Positions 8,501 to 18,871 of a DNA stretch of 33,028 nt are shown here, in pieces (positions within the stretch are counted from its first letter, which is position 1; the number at the start of each line of letters is the position of its first letter). Under the pieces are notes generated by a model. That model worked only from the letters and a program-made list of their open reading frames with translations. It was not told where the DNA came from and did not search any database. The DNA is taken from assembly GCA_003670865.1 (NCBI GenBank), contig QWQJ01000067.1, positions 1 through 33,028 of the forward strand. Direction: 5' to 3'. The DNA is from Planctomycetota bacterium (GTDB lineage: Bacteria > Planctomycetota > Planctomycetia > Pirellulales > UBA1268). Position numbers and translations under genes: made by a program.

Positions 8501-9391
8501 CTACCGCTTGCCCAAGCGGAGTTCGGCCGCCAGAACGGTATTGGAGAGGAGCATCGCCACTGTCATTGGCCCGACGCCGCCGGGTACTGGTGAAATCCAA
8601 CCGGCCACCTCTCGGACGGCGTTAAAGTCCACATCTCCCACCAATCTACTGCCCCCCTCTAGGGCCGAAATGCGATTGATTCCCACATCGATCACTGCAG
8701 CACCAGGCTTGACCATTTCGGCAGTGATCACATGTGGCCGACCCACTGCCGCAATCAAAATATCGGCTTGCCGAGTGTAGGCTGGCAGATCCGTGGAGCG
8801 GCTGTGGCAGAGCGTGACGGTTGCATCGCCGCCCCGGCCCCGTGATGCCAAGAGCAAAGCCAGTGGTTTTCCGACGATGTCGCTACGTCCGACGATCACG
8901 GCACACCGTCCGGCCGTCTCGACGCCACCATCGATAAGCATCCGCTGCACGCCTGCGGCTGTGCAGGGCACAAATCGGGGCCGTCCCTGCGAGAGCAGGC
9001 CAGCATTTTCTGGATGAAAGCCATCAACATCACGGTTGGGCGGCACCGCGCCAAGAACTGCAAGCGTGTCGATGTGAGCGGGCAGCGGCAACTGCACAAG
9101 GATGCCATCAGCCGGAGCGTGCTCCTCGCTGGCAATTCTCGTAACGAGTGCCACAAGCGCGGCGGTATCGGTGGTAATAGGCATGGTAATCACCTCTGCA
9201 TCAAGACCCACTCGCTGCGCTGCGTCCCGTTTGCTCTTCACATAGGAGGCACTCGCTGCGAGATCGCCGACAAGCACAACGACCAGTCGGGGCCGTCGCT
9301 TGACAATGCCAATAAAGGTGGCGATCTCGGCGCGGAGATTCTCCTCGATCTGCCTGGCGAGTTCTTTACCATCCAAAATACGTGCAGTCAT
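8501..9391 (-). CDS. folD: Bifunctional methylenetetrahydrofolate dehydrogenase / methenyltetrahydrofolate cyclohydrolase
   Basis: FolD interconverts 5,10-methylene-, 5,10-methenyl- and 10-formyl-tetrahydrofolate in the cytosol, using NADP. From the ATG at 9391 it is 296 residues, close to the usual 285-300. Family marks are Y50 and catalytic K54 in SYVKSKRDAA, ILVQLPLP, DVDGFHPENAG, PCTAAGV, the nucleotide-binding VIVGRSDIVGKP, and the C-terminal SPVPGGVGPMTVAMLL. A start at 9454 would add 21 residues with no family support; MTARILDGKELA matches known N-termini. Neither start has a clear ribosome-binding site. It lies in a minus-strand string behind pyrG and the DUF1844 gene, with gaps of 195 bases upstream and 107 downstream. 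Confidence 0.95.
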   Translation of the reverse strand: MTARILDGKELARQIEENLRAEIATFIGIVKRRPRLVVVLVGDLAASASYVKSKRDAAQRVGLDAEVITMPITTDTAALVALVTRIASEEHAPADGILVQLPLPAHIDTLAVLGAVPPNRDVDGFHPENAGLLSQGRPRFVPCTAAGVQRMLIDGGVETAGRCAVIVGRSDIVGKPLALLLASRGRGGDATVTLCHSRSTDLPAYTRQADILIAAVGRPHVITAEMVKPGAAVIDVGINRISALEGGSRLVGDVDFNAVREVAGWISPVPGGVGPMTVAMLLSNTVLAAELRLGKR

Positions 9392-9586
9392 GGAAAGAGA
9401 TGAACGAGAAGAGGAGTATTTATTCCTTGGCCGAGCATTGCCAGCAATTTTCATTTCTCGCTGTCACTGCGAAAGCGTCGAACATTGGCTGCGATCTGGT
9501 CACCGGCCCGCTTGGAGGATGGGCCGGGAGCGAAAAGATCGACACTCCATCCCATAAAAAGGTTACTACAAACTTGAGAGAGGTCT

Positions 9587-9949
9587 TCACGAGGTAGAGG
9601 CTTCCCCTGGCGATCGGTTGGCATCATTCTGTTCGGCCATATACATCAATCGCAATTGGTGTTGGACCTCCTCCAGCAGGCGATTCTCGTCCACGCTGCG
9701 ATTGCCTGCTGTCTTTTGTTCGAGCATCGCAAGGGTGTCGATAAAATGCTTGGCGGTGGGGATATTGCGCATCGCTTTCTGGGTAATCGGATTGGGGATT
9801 CGGCCCAGTGCCATCAGCGCCTGCGTGAAAAGCGTGTGGACAAGAAAATCAAGCGTTGCAGGCGGCGTCTGCATGGTGCCAGTGTCACTTTCCGAGATTC
9901 CTTCCTCGGCGTCATCGCTGGGGCTCATGTCGTGTGCATCGCCGGTCAT
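9587..9949 (-). CDS. DUF1844 domain-containing protein
   Basis: The 120-residue soluble protein has an acidic disordered N-terminus (about 1-30) and then the DUF1844 core: DFLVHTLFTQALMALG, AKHFIDTLAMLEQKTAGN and a helical tail with LLEEVQHQLRLMYM. The function of this family is unknown. It is predicted to be all-helical and cytosolic. It follows pyrG by 63 bases and is followed by folD, placing it among nucleotide and one-carbon genes. That neighbourhood suggests coexpression but does not reveal a role. Confidence 0.88.
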   Translation of the reverse strand: MTGDAHDMSPSDDAEEGISESDTGTMQTPPATLDFLVHTLFTQALMALGRIPNPITQKAMRNIPTAKHFIDTLAMLEQKTAGNRSVDENRLLEEVQHQLRLMYMAEQNDANRSPGEASTS

Positions 9950-10012
9950 GTGGGCTACTCCAGTTCTAAAGGAACTTTATCTGAAAAACAGTGCGTCTAG
10001 AAAAAAGTCTAC

Positions 10013-11812
<1,800 letters not shown>

Positions 11813-11849
11813 CTAAAAAGACTACCGTTTCATAGTGTAAAGTTGAGCC

Positions 11850-12929
11850 ATGCATCCTATATCTACGCTTCCTCAGTGTGCCCCTCCGCAGTCAACCTCC
11901 AACCTGCGAATTGTGCGTCTTGAGCCGCTTGTACCGCCGGCCCGCTTAGCGGCCCTCTTGCCGATTGACACGGCGGCCACTGATACAATTGTCGCCGGTC
12001 GACAGGCCGTTGAACGCGTGCTCTCTGGTGACGATCCTCGCTTACTCGTGGTGATTGGCCCCTGCTCCATCCATGATCCCGATGCGGCCCGGGATTACGC
12101 TGCCAAGTTGCTAGAGCTCTCACACAAAGTGGCCGATCGCCTCCTGGTTGTGATGCGCGTCTACTTTGAAAAACCGCGAACAACAGTCGGCTGGAAGGGC
12201 CTGATCAACGACCCTCACTTGGACGGCTCGTTCGATGTGGCCACCGGCTTGCGGCTAGCCCGCGGCCTATTGATCGAGATTGCCCAACTGGGACTCTCGA
12301 CGGCCACCGAATTTTTGGAGCCGATTACACCGCAGTACATTGCCGACACGATTGTGCTCGGGGCTATTGGCGCCCGCACGACCGAGTCGCCCACGCATCG
12401 GCAAATGGCGAGTGGACTTTCAATGCCAGTGGGTTTCAAAAATTCAACCGACGGATCACTCCAGGCTGCCGTTGATGCGATGCAGGCGGCCCGCACTCCC
12501 CACAGCTTCCTTGGCATCGACAATGAAGGAGGCACGTGCGTTGTTTCAACGACGGGCAATCCGTGGGGAGTGCTCATGCTCCGGGGCGGTCGCAGCGGCT
12601 CCAATTATTCTCCCGACATTCTCCACGAGGCCAGACAACTCCTTGAAAAGGCCGGGCTGCCAACACGCATGATCGTCGATTGCAGCCATGCCAATTCCGG
12701 CAAGGATCACACCCGCCAGTCGATTGTTTGGCGAGATGTGCTTGCACAGCGGGTGCTGGGGGATCGGTCGATCGTGGGAATGATGCTGGAAAGCAACATT
12801 CACGCCGGCAGCCAACCGGTCCAAAGCGATCGCTCGAAGCTGGCTTACGGCGTTTCTGTCACCGATGGCTGCATTGGCTGGGATGAAACAGAGTCGCTTA
12901 TGATCGAGGCCCACTCGCAGTTAAAGTAG
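11850..12929 (+). CDS. aroG: 3-deoxy-7-phosphoheptulonate synthase (DAHP synthase, class I)
   Basis: This is the first enzyme of the shikimate pathway, joining phosphoenolpyruvate and erythrose 4-phosphate in the cytosol. The 359-residue length fits the AroF/G/H type. Marks in order: LLVVIGPCSIHDP (metal-site Cys), MRVYFEKPRTTVGWKG, IGARTTESPTHRQMASG, PVGFKNSTDG, MIVDCSHANSGK and the C-terminal SVTDGCIGWDET. The first ~30 residues are the region that sets Phe, Tyr or Trp feedback in enterobacterial enzymes, and it cannot be assigned here; the symbol is therefore generic. It is transcribed away from pyrG. Only a weak ribosome-binding site is seen. No other aromatic amino acid gene is nearby. 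Confidence 0.93.
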   Translation: MHPISTLPQCAPPQSTSNLRIVRLEPLVPPARLAALLPIDTAATDTIVAGRQAVERVLSGDDPRLLVVIGPCSIHDPDAARDYAAKLLELSHKVADRLLVVMRVYFEKPRTTVGWKGLINDPHLDGSFDVATGLRLARGLLIEIAQLGLSTATEFLEPITPQYIADTIVLGAIGARTTESPTHRQMASGLSMPVGFKNSTDGSLQAAVDAMQAARTPHSFLGIDNEGGTCVVSTTGNPWGVLMLRGGRSGSNYSPDILHEARQLLEKAGLPTRMIVDCSHANSGKDHTRQSIVWRDVLAQRVLGDRSIVGMMLESNIHAGSQPVQSDRSKLAYGVSVTDGCIGWDETESLMIEAHSQLK

Positions 12930-13050
12930 TGGAAGCACCGCCGTCCGCCTCGCCCAGCACATTTTTTCCGGCTGAAAATGGCGTTGGAGCCCGAGGGAAC
13001 GCTAGGGTACGCTCTCGTGCCTTGGATCTGTGTCTGCAAAAGGATTTGCC

Positions 13051-13959
13051 ATGCAATCAATCTCGACTCGCGCTCTGCTCGGACTTCTGCTGGCTACCCT
13101 CGTTGCCTCTGGCAGCACACGATCGGCTGTTGCCCAACTGCAAAGTGAGAGCGGTGCGCAGGAAGTGCAAACGGTTGTTGGAGCTCGCAACGCTCTCGAC
13201 CAGTTTTTTGTAATTCCTATGGAGTCTGTGCCGCCCTCGATGCTGGCCGCTGCTGAAGGCATCGCGATCTTTCCAAACATGATCAAGGGTGGATTTATAC
13301 TGGGTGTCAACTACGGTAAGGGCGTACTGGTTGTCCGCAAGGCCGATCGAACATGGAGCGCGCCTGTGATGGTGACGATGGGTGGCGGCAGCGTCGGCTT
13401 TCAGGTTGGCGTGCAGTCAGCTGATATTGTTTTGGTATTTGCCACTCCTCGGAGTTTGACAGGGATTCTCACGGGCCAAAAGGTGACGCTCGGGGCCGAT
13501 GCATCGATTGCTGTGGGGCCCGTTGGAAGAACGGCCAACGCCGGTACCGATGTAAAACTCGGCGCTGAAATTTATTCCTACGCCCGCAGCCGAGGGCTTT
13601 TTCTTGGCGTGTCACTCGGGGGCGCCGACATTTCTGTCGATCACAACGCCGATTCGATGCTCTACGGTCGCTTTGGAGTCACGCCAACGGATGTCTTTCA
13701 GGGACGCGGGCTGAGCATGCATCGCGAGGTGCTGGATCTCATCGACGATCTCAATAACAAGTCAAGGCCCGTTGTCGGGCCGCCAGCAGCAGCAATCCGG
13801 TTGTCGGCCGTGCCGACCCCTACCGCCTTTCCAACAATAGCACCGGCGACGATTCCCATCGTGCCCATAGGCTCGCCGCCGCTAGCGCCGCTCATGCCCC
13901 TCAAGCCAACACCACTGTCTCCGGAAATGATCAATCCGCCGCTGGTACCGATTCGCTAA
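13051..13959 (+). CDS. Exported SYLF (Ysc84-like) lipid-binding domain protein
   Basis: The 302-residue protein has a signal peptide (about 1-29, ending SAVAQ) and a SYLF domain at about 40-220. The domain is visible as PPSMLAAAEGIAIFPNMI, GFILGVNYGKGVLVVR, a glycine-rich VTMGGGSVGFQVG, and YSYARSRGLFLGVSLGGA. SYLF domains bind phosphoinositides in eukaryotes; bacterial members are exported proteins of poorly known role, often tied to the envelope. The last ~60 residues are a Pro/Ala/Ile-rich tail with no fold. ATG 13051 is chosen because AAAAGGA ends 6 bases before it; a GTG at 13030 is also in frame. It follows the DAHP synthase gene by 121 bases and ends 20 bases from the convergent methyltransferase gene. 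Confidence 0.88.
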   Translation: MQSISTRALLGLLLATLVASGSTRSAVAQLQSESGAQEVQTVVGARNALDQFFVIPMESVPPSMLAAAEGIAIFPNMIKGGFILGVNYGKGVLVVRKADRTWSAPVMVTMGGGSVGFQVGVQSADIVLVFATPRSLTGILTGQKVTLGADASIAVGPVGRTANAGTDVKLGAEIYSYARSRGLFLGVSLGGADISVDHNADSMLYGRFGVTPTDVFQGRGLSMHREVLDLIDDLNNKSRPVVGPPAAAIRLSAVPTPTAFPTIAPATIPIVPIGSPPLAPLMPLKPTPLSPEMINPPLVPIR

Positions 13960-13979
13960 GGGCCCCGTAGGCGCCGGAT

Positions 13980-15551
13980 CTACACGACAGAATCAAGATC
14001 CACAATTCCCAACCGCACCAGTTGTGGCAGACCGTTTGCAAAGAATGCGTCGCAGGATTGTTGAATCAGCTGGGATCGCTCAGCGGCGTCACTGACGGGC
14101 TGGCCATTTTGCTGGAGGGCACGGCCACTGCCTAAGAGTCGCGTTTCGATACGACTGGTCAAGCCATCGCGACCGCGTTCGACGAGTTCATGGAGGATCG
14201 CAGCATCAAAATCACCCAGTGTGTGACCCGTGCCCGTGCTTGAACTCGCCAGCGCCAAGGCCCGACCGCCCAGGGAGTCAAGGTGGAGAATCGCCTTATT
14301 GAAGGGGTTTGTCAGCGACACTGCCCCCTCGAGCGAAGCTGTGCTCGTCGCAGGACGCGATCCCAGCGGCCCCGCCGTCACATCAAACAGCCCCATCGCC
14401 ACTCCTGCATCCACCGCACGGGCTAGGTCTGCCGGTGGCGTACCTTTCAACTCATTGGCGGCCAGAATCTCAGAGAGTCGCAGGCTCTTATCCGCCAGCA
14501 GACCGAGCAGCGATTGATACAGCGGGCCCTGCACGGTCGATGTCACAACGCCCAGATTGGATTGATAAGGCAGCGTGACATTTGCCGCCGTGACATGGAA
14601 AAAAAGATCGTCTGCCTCGCGGAGTCGATCGGCCACTTCCGGCATCATGCGGGGACCGTTGCTGTAGATGTCCCAGCGAAAAGCCGTATTGGCACAAAAA
14701 TCCTTATGGGATTCCGTGACGAGGCGATTGGTGGTCGTGCGAAAGAGTTCTTGGAAGTCTGGACGTACGCAAAGATCCCAGAAATTAGTGAACACCGGCA
14801 GACTGCCGACAAAGGCCAGCCCGGCAGTGCCAAACATGCCCGCCACTTCGGAAAAGTAGAAGCTGGTCCAATGCTCGTTGAGATACTCGTGCACAAGGTA
14901 ATTGACATCCTGCTTGAGCAGGCCGTCGACGTAGGTCGCCGCGCGGGGATTGTCTTCAAAATACTTGGCTTGCTTATCGCGGATAAAAACCAGATAGGCG
15001 AGCGCATCGCGCATCCGCTGCGCGCTATCGCCCTGACGTAAGAGCGCATACTGCCGAAGGATTCCGCGGATTGGTTGTAAGGCCGCCCAGCCGGGCATTG
15101 AGTTGTAGCTCACCAAAAGTAAGCCACCGGACGCAAGGTGCTTTTTAGCAATGGAAATGATCGCATCACGCACCGTTGGCACCACCCAGCTGAGCACGCC
15201 GTGCAGCGCTATAAAGTCAAACTTCCCCAGATCTTTTGGCAGGTGCCCAAAGTCGGCTGTGATGACGCGAGCGTTTGAAAGTTTCCCGGCGGTGATGTCT
15301 TTCTGGATTGAGGCTGTGTGGTTGGGGTTGACGTCGATGCCGACAAACTCTCCTTTGGGATTGGCGGCGGCAAGCGTCGTGAGCGAGCGACCTAGGCCGC
15401 AGCCAAGTTCGAGGTAGCGAAAACCGTTGGCCGTCTGTGGCGGTACCACGCGGTTGAGGGCTGCAACATACCGCATCGCCACTGGGGCCATATTGGGGTA
15501 GAACCCCGGCGTATAGGAAACATCGGTTACATAGCCGTCAGCAGCCGTCAT
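13980..15551 (-). CDS. SAM-dependent methyltransferase with methyltransferase regulatory domain
   Basis: The 523-residue protein begins with a class I methyltransferase domain: motif I YLELGCGLGRS at 46-56, the acidic strand end FVGIDVNPNH, VITADFGHLP, and KFDFIALHGVLSWV. Residues about 195-290 (YVDGLLKQDVNYLVHEYLNE, then FYFSEVAGMFG) match the predicted methyltransferase regulatory domain (PF10119 type). The C-terminal ~200 residues look like a helical/winged domain common to this architecture. Members often sit in surface-polysaccharide loci, but their acceptors are not known. GGAG lies 6 bases before the ATG. It is the last gene of a minus-strand group after the GT10 gene (88-base gap), so a glycan or glycolipid acceptor is plausible. 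Confidence 0.88.
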   Translation of the reverse strand: MTAADGYVTDVSYTPGFYPNMAPVAMRYVAALNRVVPPQTANGFRYLELGCGLGRSLTTLAAANPKGEFVGIDVNPNHTASIQKDITAGKLSNARVITADFGHLPKDLGKFDFIALHGVLSWVVPTVRDAIISIAKKHLASGGLLLVSYNSMPGWAALQPIRGILRQYALLRQGDSAQRMRDALAYLVFIRDKQAKYFEDNPRAATYVDGLLKQDVNYLVHEYLNEHWTSFYFSEVAGMFGTAGLAFVGSLPVFTNFWDLCVRPDFQELFRTTTNRLVTESHKDFCANTAFRWDIYSNGPRMMPEVADRLREADDLFFHVTAANVTLPYQSNLGVVTSTVQGPLYQSLLGLLADKSLRLSEILAANELKGTPPADLARAVDAGVAMGLFDVTAGPLGSRPATSTASLEGAVSLTNPFNKAILHLDSLGGRALALASSSTGTGHTLGDFDAAILHELVERGRDGLTSRIETRLLGSGRALQQNGQPVSDAAERSQLIQQSCDAFFANGLPQLVRLGIVDLDSVV

Positions 15552-15639
15552 TGGAATCTCCGTTGTCGAGTGTCATGCCTCAAAAACCTCGTAAAGTCTA
15601 CACAGCGCGAGACGCAGACGGGAATTCGAGGAGTTCCAT

Positions 15640-16656
15640 TTATGCGTTGCGCGTGAGCTTACGTGTTTTTCGCACGATCCGACGACGGATGCTGGCGAGG
15701 CTCGCTGGCAGGCGGTCGAGTCGCAGCAGACGGCCCAGCCCGCGACGCTCTGCAACCGGTTTTATCGGCATCGAAAAAATTTGCCTCCATCGCGCGACAA
15801 TCAGCCCTAAATCGGCACACGGTGGTACTGCGTTCCCCCGATACCATGGCCGGGAGAGAATCTCGCGGTGGAGTTCCGGATCACGATCGACGGCGATCAC
15901 GCGTTCCACGAGTTCGTCGAGCGACTGTGAATCGTGGGCCGAAAGAAAACTGCGCGTGTCAAAGTCGCGTCCCACCAGCGGGTCGCCCCAGTAGATGGGC
16001 AGGGAGTCGACCAGCATGGGTTGGGCCACTTTTTCTGTTGTGTAGCCGGCATGTGATTCGTTCTCAAATGCGATCGTAAACTTATAGTCGGCCAGAAAAG
16101 TCTGCTTATCGGCCACGCGGTGGCCAAGTGTATTGAGCACCTTTCCAGCCGAGTCAACCGGCTTGTAACGGGACAGCCGGCGAAAGAAATCGTTACGGAT
16201 TCGGCAGAGAGGGTTTGAAACCACAAAAGCACAAAACTTGTTCTTACGGGCAAGCACTGCAGCGGGATCGTAGTCGGCTGGCTTGAGCAGTGCGTGAGGA
16301 TCGACATAGAGCGGCCAGTGCGGCAGGCGGAAGTGCCGCGGATGGAGAGTGTGCTCAAAGGTGAAGGCCCAGTCGCAGGCATTCCAATCGGGGGGCAGAT
16401 TTTCACCCGTGTAGAAGATGCGCACGCAGTCGTACTGCTGATAGTCTTTGCGCTGCTTGCCGATCGAAGTGTAAAGAATGAAGTCTGGGGAGTCACATAG
16501 ATCGAGCTGGTAATAATGCTGGAGCAATCGCGTAAAAAAGTTGTCGTGGGGGTCAAAGCCGTCCCAGAAGCCGACGAACTTAAAGCGGATCGTCGGTCGC
16601 AGATCGGTTCCCGTGGACGGTGTTAGGCCATCGGCGGGAAGTGAGTGATTGACCAT
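15640..16656 (-). CDS. Glycosyltransferase family 10 (alpha-1,3/4-fucosyltransferase-like)
   Basis: GT10 enzymes transfer fucose from GDP-fucose to GlcNAc or Glc in glycans. The 338-residue protein has the C-terminal donor-site signature of the family: FCAFVVSNPLCRIRNDFF, YKPVDSAGKVLNTLG, YKFTIAFENESHAGYTTEK and PIYWGDPLVGRDF. A basic, Arg-rich tail (about 300-338) resembles the membrane-associating tail of bacterial fucosyltransferases. ATG 16656 is chosen because it overlaps the upstream stop as TGATG, a translational-coupling arrangement; an ATG at 16674 would overlap the phosphatase gene by more. No GDP-fucose synthesis gene is in the window, so the donor is assumed from the family. It probably decorates a surface glycan. 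Confidence 0.92.
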   Translation of the reverse strand: MVNHSLPADGLTPSTGTDLRPTIRFKFVGFWDGFDPHDNFFTRLLQHYYQLDLCDSPDFILYTSIGKQRKDYQQYDCVRIFYTGENLPPDWNACDWAFTFEHTLHPRHFRLPHWPLYVDPHALLKPADYDPAAVLARKNKFCAFVVSNPLCRIRNDFFRRLSRYKPVDSAGKVLNTLGHRVADKQTFLADYKFTIAFENESHAGYTTEKVAQPMLVDSLPIYWGDPLVGRDFDTRSFLSAHDSQSLDELVERVIAVDRDPELHREILSRPWYRGNAVPPCADLGLIVARWRQIFSMPIKPVAERRGLGRLLRLDRLPASLASIRRRIVRKTRKLTRNA

Positions 16657-17666
16657 CAGGTGACTGCCGTCCAACCATAGGGCACATACTGCCGTTCGAC
16701 GCTGCCGTCATCGAAGAGATCGACGAGTGCGTAGCCAAAGTCGGTATCACGATTTTTTCCCTTCCACCAGCCTGCCGAGACGGCCCCGTTGCAGAGATAA
16801 CGCACGCCTTGATAGTCGATCTGTTCGACTACATGAAGGTGGCCGCTCACGCAGACCTTGATATTACGGCGGCGAGCAAAAAGTTTTTGAAAGCGGTCGA
16901 CATCCACGTGCACACTCCCGCCTTGCACCGCAAATGTTGGCATCGACGCACCGATGGCTGGTGGGGCAAGGAGCGTCAGCGGGACGGCTGAAAGAATGGG
17001 TATGTGCGAGAAGAGTGCTACGTGCGTGCTGGGGGCCACTGCTGCCAGATCAGTTTCCAGCCAGTCCCACTGAGCGTCGTCAATCTTGCCGATGTAAGTC
17101 TTAGCCAAAGGAAAAATAGAGTCGAGCAATACAATGTGCCAGCCAGCGCGGTCGAAGCTCGTGAAAGATTTTTCCCGGCCAAATTCGTCGCACGCCCACT
17201 GCTTGCCATCGAGCGGGTCATTGCCGGTTGTTTTTGCAGCTTGTTTGCCCCAGCCCCAGATGTCGTGGTTGCCGATCACACTATGAATTTCCATGCTGCA
17301 ACGATCGGCCTTCACGGTCCGCCAGAGTTCCCACTGCAATGTGGTGCGAGCCATGTCGGCCTCAAAGGCATCCATGATCGTGTCGCCGCCGGTGATGATC
17401 ATGTTGGCCGCATCGTAGCCGAGTCGTGCGGGCAGCGACTGCACATGGTCAAAGCATGCCGCAAGACCTTTGGCGGCGGCCCGCTCTGGCTGGACATGGA
17501 TGTCGGTGAGGTGTGCAATGCGCAGTCGGCGCGTACGCGGGGCGATTGCTTTTTCGGCAGCCTGCGGGGGGTCCGCTTGGCTCACAAGCGGGGCTGCGAC
17601 AAACGCGGCACTCGCCAAAACGCCTGCTGGAGTGGCGGCGAGAAGTTTTCGACGAGTGAGTGGCAT
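16656..17666 (-). CDS. Tat-exported calcineurin-like metallophosphoesterase
   Basis: The 336-residue enzyme would hydrolyse phosphoesters with a two-metal centre, outside the cytoplasm. The N-terminus PLTRRKLLAATPAGVLA has the twin-arginine pair and hydrophobic stretch of a Tat signal, consistent with export of a metal-loaded protein. Metal-site motifs appear in order: LTDIHV, ITGGDTIMD, VIGNHDIWGW, LFSHIPI and VSGHLHVVEQ. All are intact. ATG 17666 is chosen over the frame start at 17732 because the Tat signal begins here and GGAG lies 6 bases upstream. The stop overlaps the start of the GT10 gene by 1 base. The substrate is unknown; the glycan neighbours suggest an envelope phosphoester but give no proof. 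Confidence 0.92.
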   Translation of the reverse strand: MPLTRRKLLAATPAGVLASAAFVAAPLVSQADPPQAAEKAIAPRTRRLRIAHLTDIHVQPERAAAKGLAACFDHVQSLPARLGYDAANMIITGGDTIMDAFEADMARTTLQWELWRTVKADRCSMEIHSVIGNHDIWGWGKQAAKTTGNDPLDGKQWACDEFGREKSFTSFDRAGWHIVLLDSIFPLAKTYIGKIDDAQWDWLETDLAAVAPSTHVALFSHIPILSAVPLTLLAPPAIGASMPTFAVQGGSVHVDVDRFQKLFARRRNIKVCVSGHLHVVEQIDYQGVRYLCNGAVSAGWWKGKNRDTDFGYALVDLFDDGSVERQYVPYGWTAVT

Positions 17667-17719
17667 CTTAAGCTCCGTGGATGAGCGATGAATGACCGTA
17701 AAGAATACGCAGACTCGGC

Positions 17720-17747
17720 ACTTGAGAGTCACTTCGGCGACTTGAGA
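17720..17747. promoter_or_regulatory. Tandem 8-base repeats upstream of the phosphatase gene
   Basis: ACTTGAGA occurs at 17720-17727 and again at 17740-17747, and agreement continues at the two-base TC after one variable base. The copies start 20 bases apart, about two helical turns, in the 138-base gap upstream of the metallophosphatase start. This spacing is that of a direct-repeat regulator site, but with only two short copies chance is a real alternative. Confidence 0.25.
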
Positions 17748-17804
17748 CTCGTGACAACAGTCTATCGTCTTTGGCCTAGGGCGTCAGCAAAGAGAGTCCG
17801 CAGA

Positions 17805-18767
17805 TCACTCGGCACGCATCCATGTGAGCATTTCGCTGAGGCCTTCGCGAGTCGATTGGCGGTGAGAAAAGCCTGCTGCAACCAGTTTGTCGCACGGAAA
17901 GATGCTGGTCTCATGGATTGCTTTCAGGCGGGCGGTTGTCAGGGGAAAGTCGCGCCCCGTCAGCACACTTATCATGTCGCCCAGCGGAGCAACGCAGTGG
18001 GCAAGGAGTGAAGGAATTCGTTTGGGTGCTGGAGCTTCACTGATCTCTGCGATGATGTCAGCGAGCTGATTGAGGGACAGCGTGTTGCTATCAGAAACAT
18101 TAAACACTTCGCAGCCGGTCGACTGTTGCGTGGCCACAAACTCAATCGCAGCGGCAAGATTCAGGCGAGAGACAACCGACTTCTGGGTCTCACCCCTACC
18201 CACAAGCGAGGGCTTGCCGGCCAGAATCTGTCGGACAAAAGCCGCGAGATTTGCCTCGTTGCCCGGGCCGTAGACAGGGGCAGGCCGCAGGATCATCGCA
18301 CTGCGCAGGTGATCCTTCTCGGCCCATAGCCGCACGGCCCGCTCAGCCAGAGCCTTCGACTGGCCGTAGGGAGTGTCGGGATGGAGCGGGGCATCCTCAC
18401 ATTGCTGATGGCTGCAGGGGCTCACTGCCTTGATCGAACTCAGGTGCACAAATCGCCTCACGCCATGAATAGCCGCCCAGTCGAGCCAGACGTGCGTACC
18501 GCCCACATTGACTGTCGTAAAGGAATGGGCCTCAGCCGGCGTAGGCCGCGCGCAATGCTGCTTGACTTCAAGGTGGACGATCGCCTCGATGGCATCGGCT
18601 CGAGAGCCGCCAGAGAGCACTTCGTCACGGCTCATCCCGCGCCAGCCGGCGGGCAGATGAGAGGGAACAACGCGACCGGTTGCCGTGCCGCTGTGGCCGC
18701 TAGCCGCCAGCACCGTGAGTAAGCCGCGGCCGACAAAGCCCCGAGCTCCTGTGACAAGAATATTCAT
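17805..18767 (-). CDS. NAD-dependent sugar epimerase/reductase, WbpV-like extended SDR
   Basis: The 320-residue extended short-chain dehydrogenase acts on a nucleotide sugar in the cytosol. The Rossmann motif is MNILVTGARGFVGRGL at the N-terminus; the active-site Ser region is RRFVHLSSIKAVS and the Tyr-Lys pair is in TPYGQSKALAER. Downstream, ILRPAPVYGPGNEANLAAFV and the pattern around KSVVSRLNLAAAIEF resemble the WbpV/WreQ group, which reduces UDP-4-keto-6-deoxy-GlcNAc to QuiNAc or FucNAc, and related UDP-hexose 4-epimerases. A WbpM-type dehydratase and a WbpL-type transferase elsewhere in the window fit the reductase role. Plain 4-epimerase activity cannot be excluded. It lies 104 bases after the GT4 gene. 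Confidence 0.85.
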   Translation of the reverse strand: MNILVTGARGFVGRGLLTVLAASGHSGTATGRVVPSHLPAGWRGMSRDEVLSGGSRADAIEAIVHLEVKQHCARPTPAEAHSFTTVNVGGTHVWLDWAAIHGVRRFVHLSSIKAVSPCSHQQCEDAPLHPDTPYGQSKALAERAVRLWAEKDHLRSAMILRPAPVYGPGNEANLAAFVRQILAGKPSLVGRGETQKSVVSRLNLAAAIEFVATQQSTGCEVFNVSDSNTLSLNQLADIIAEISEAPAPKRIPSLLAHCVAPLGDMISVLTGRDFPLTTARLKAIHETSIFPCDKLVAAGFSHRQSTREGLSEMLTWMRAE

Positions 18768-18871
18768 GCCGTTTCAGTCTCACAGCGTTCGGGACGGCAA
18801 TAAGGGGCCGCCTGATATTGAAGGAAGACACCCCCATCGGCAATCGGATCACCGCTCGTATCGTCGACACT

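Noticed and set aside
8394-8600. Upstream extension of the ABC exporter frame
   Set aside because: It would overlap folD by 100 bases and encodes Arg/Pro-rich sequence without similarity to exporters; ATG 8393 fits the family.
9392-9586. Possible small RNA or gene in the gap between the DUF1844 gene and folD
   Set aside because: No stable hairpin, tRNA-like arm, or coding frame with protein character was found.
17004-17684. A 226-residue plus-strand frame opposite the metallophosphatase
   Set aside because: No domain, no ribosome-binding site, and the minus strand encodes all metallophosphatase motifs.
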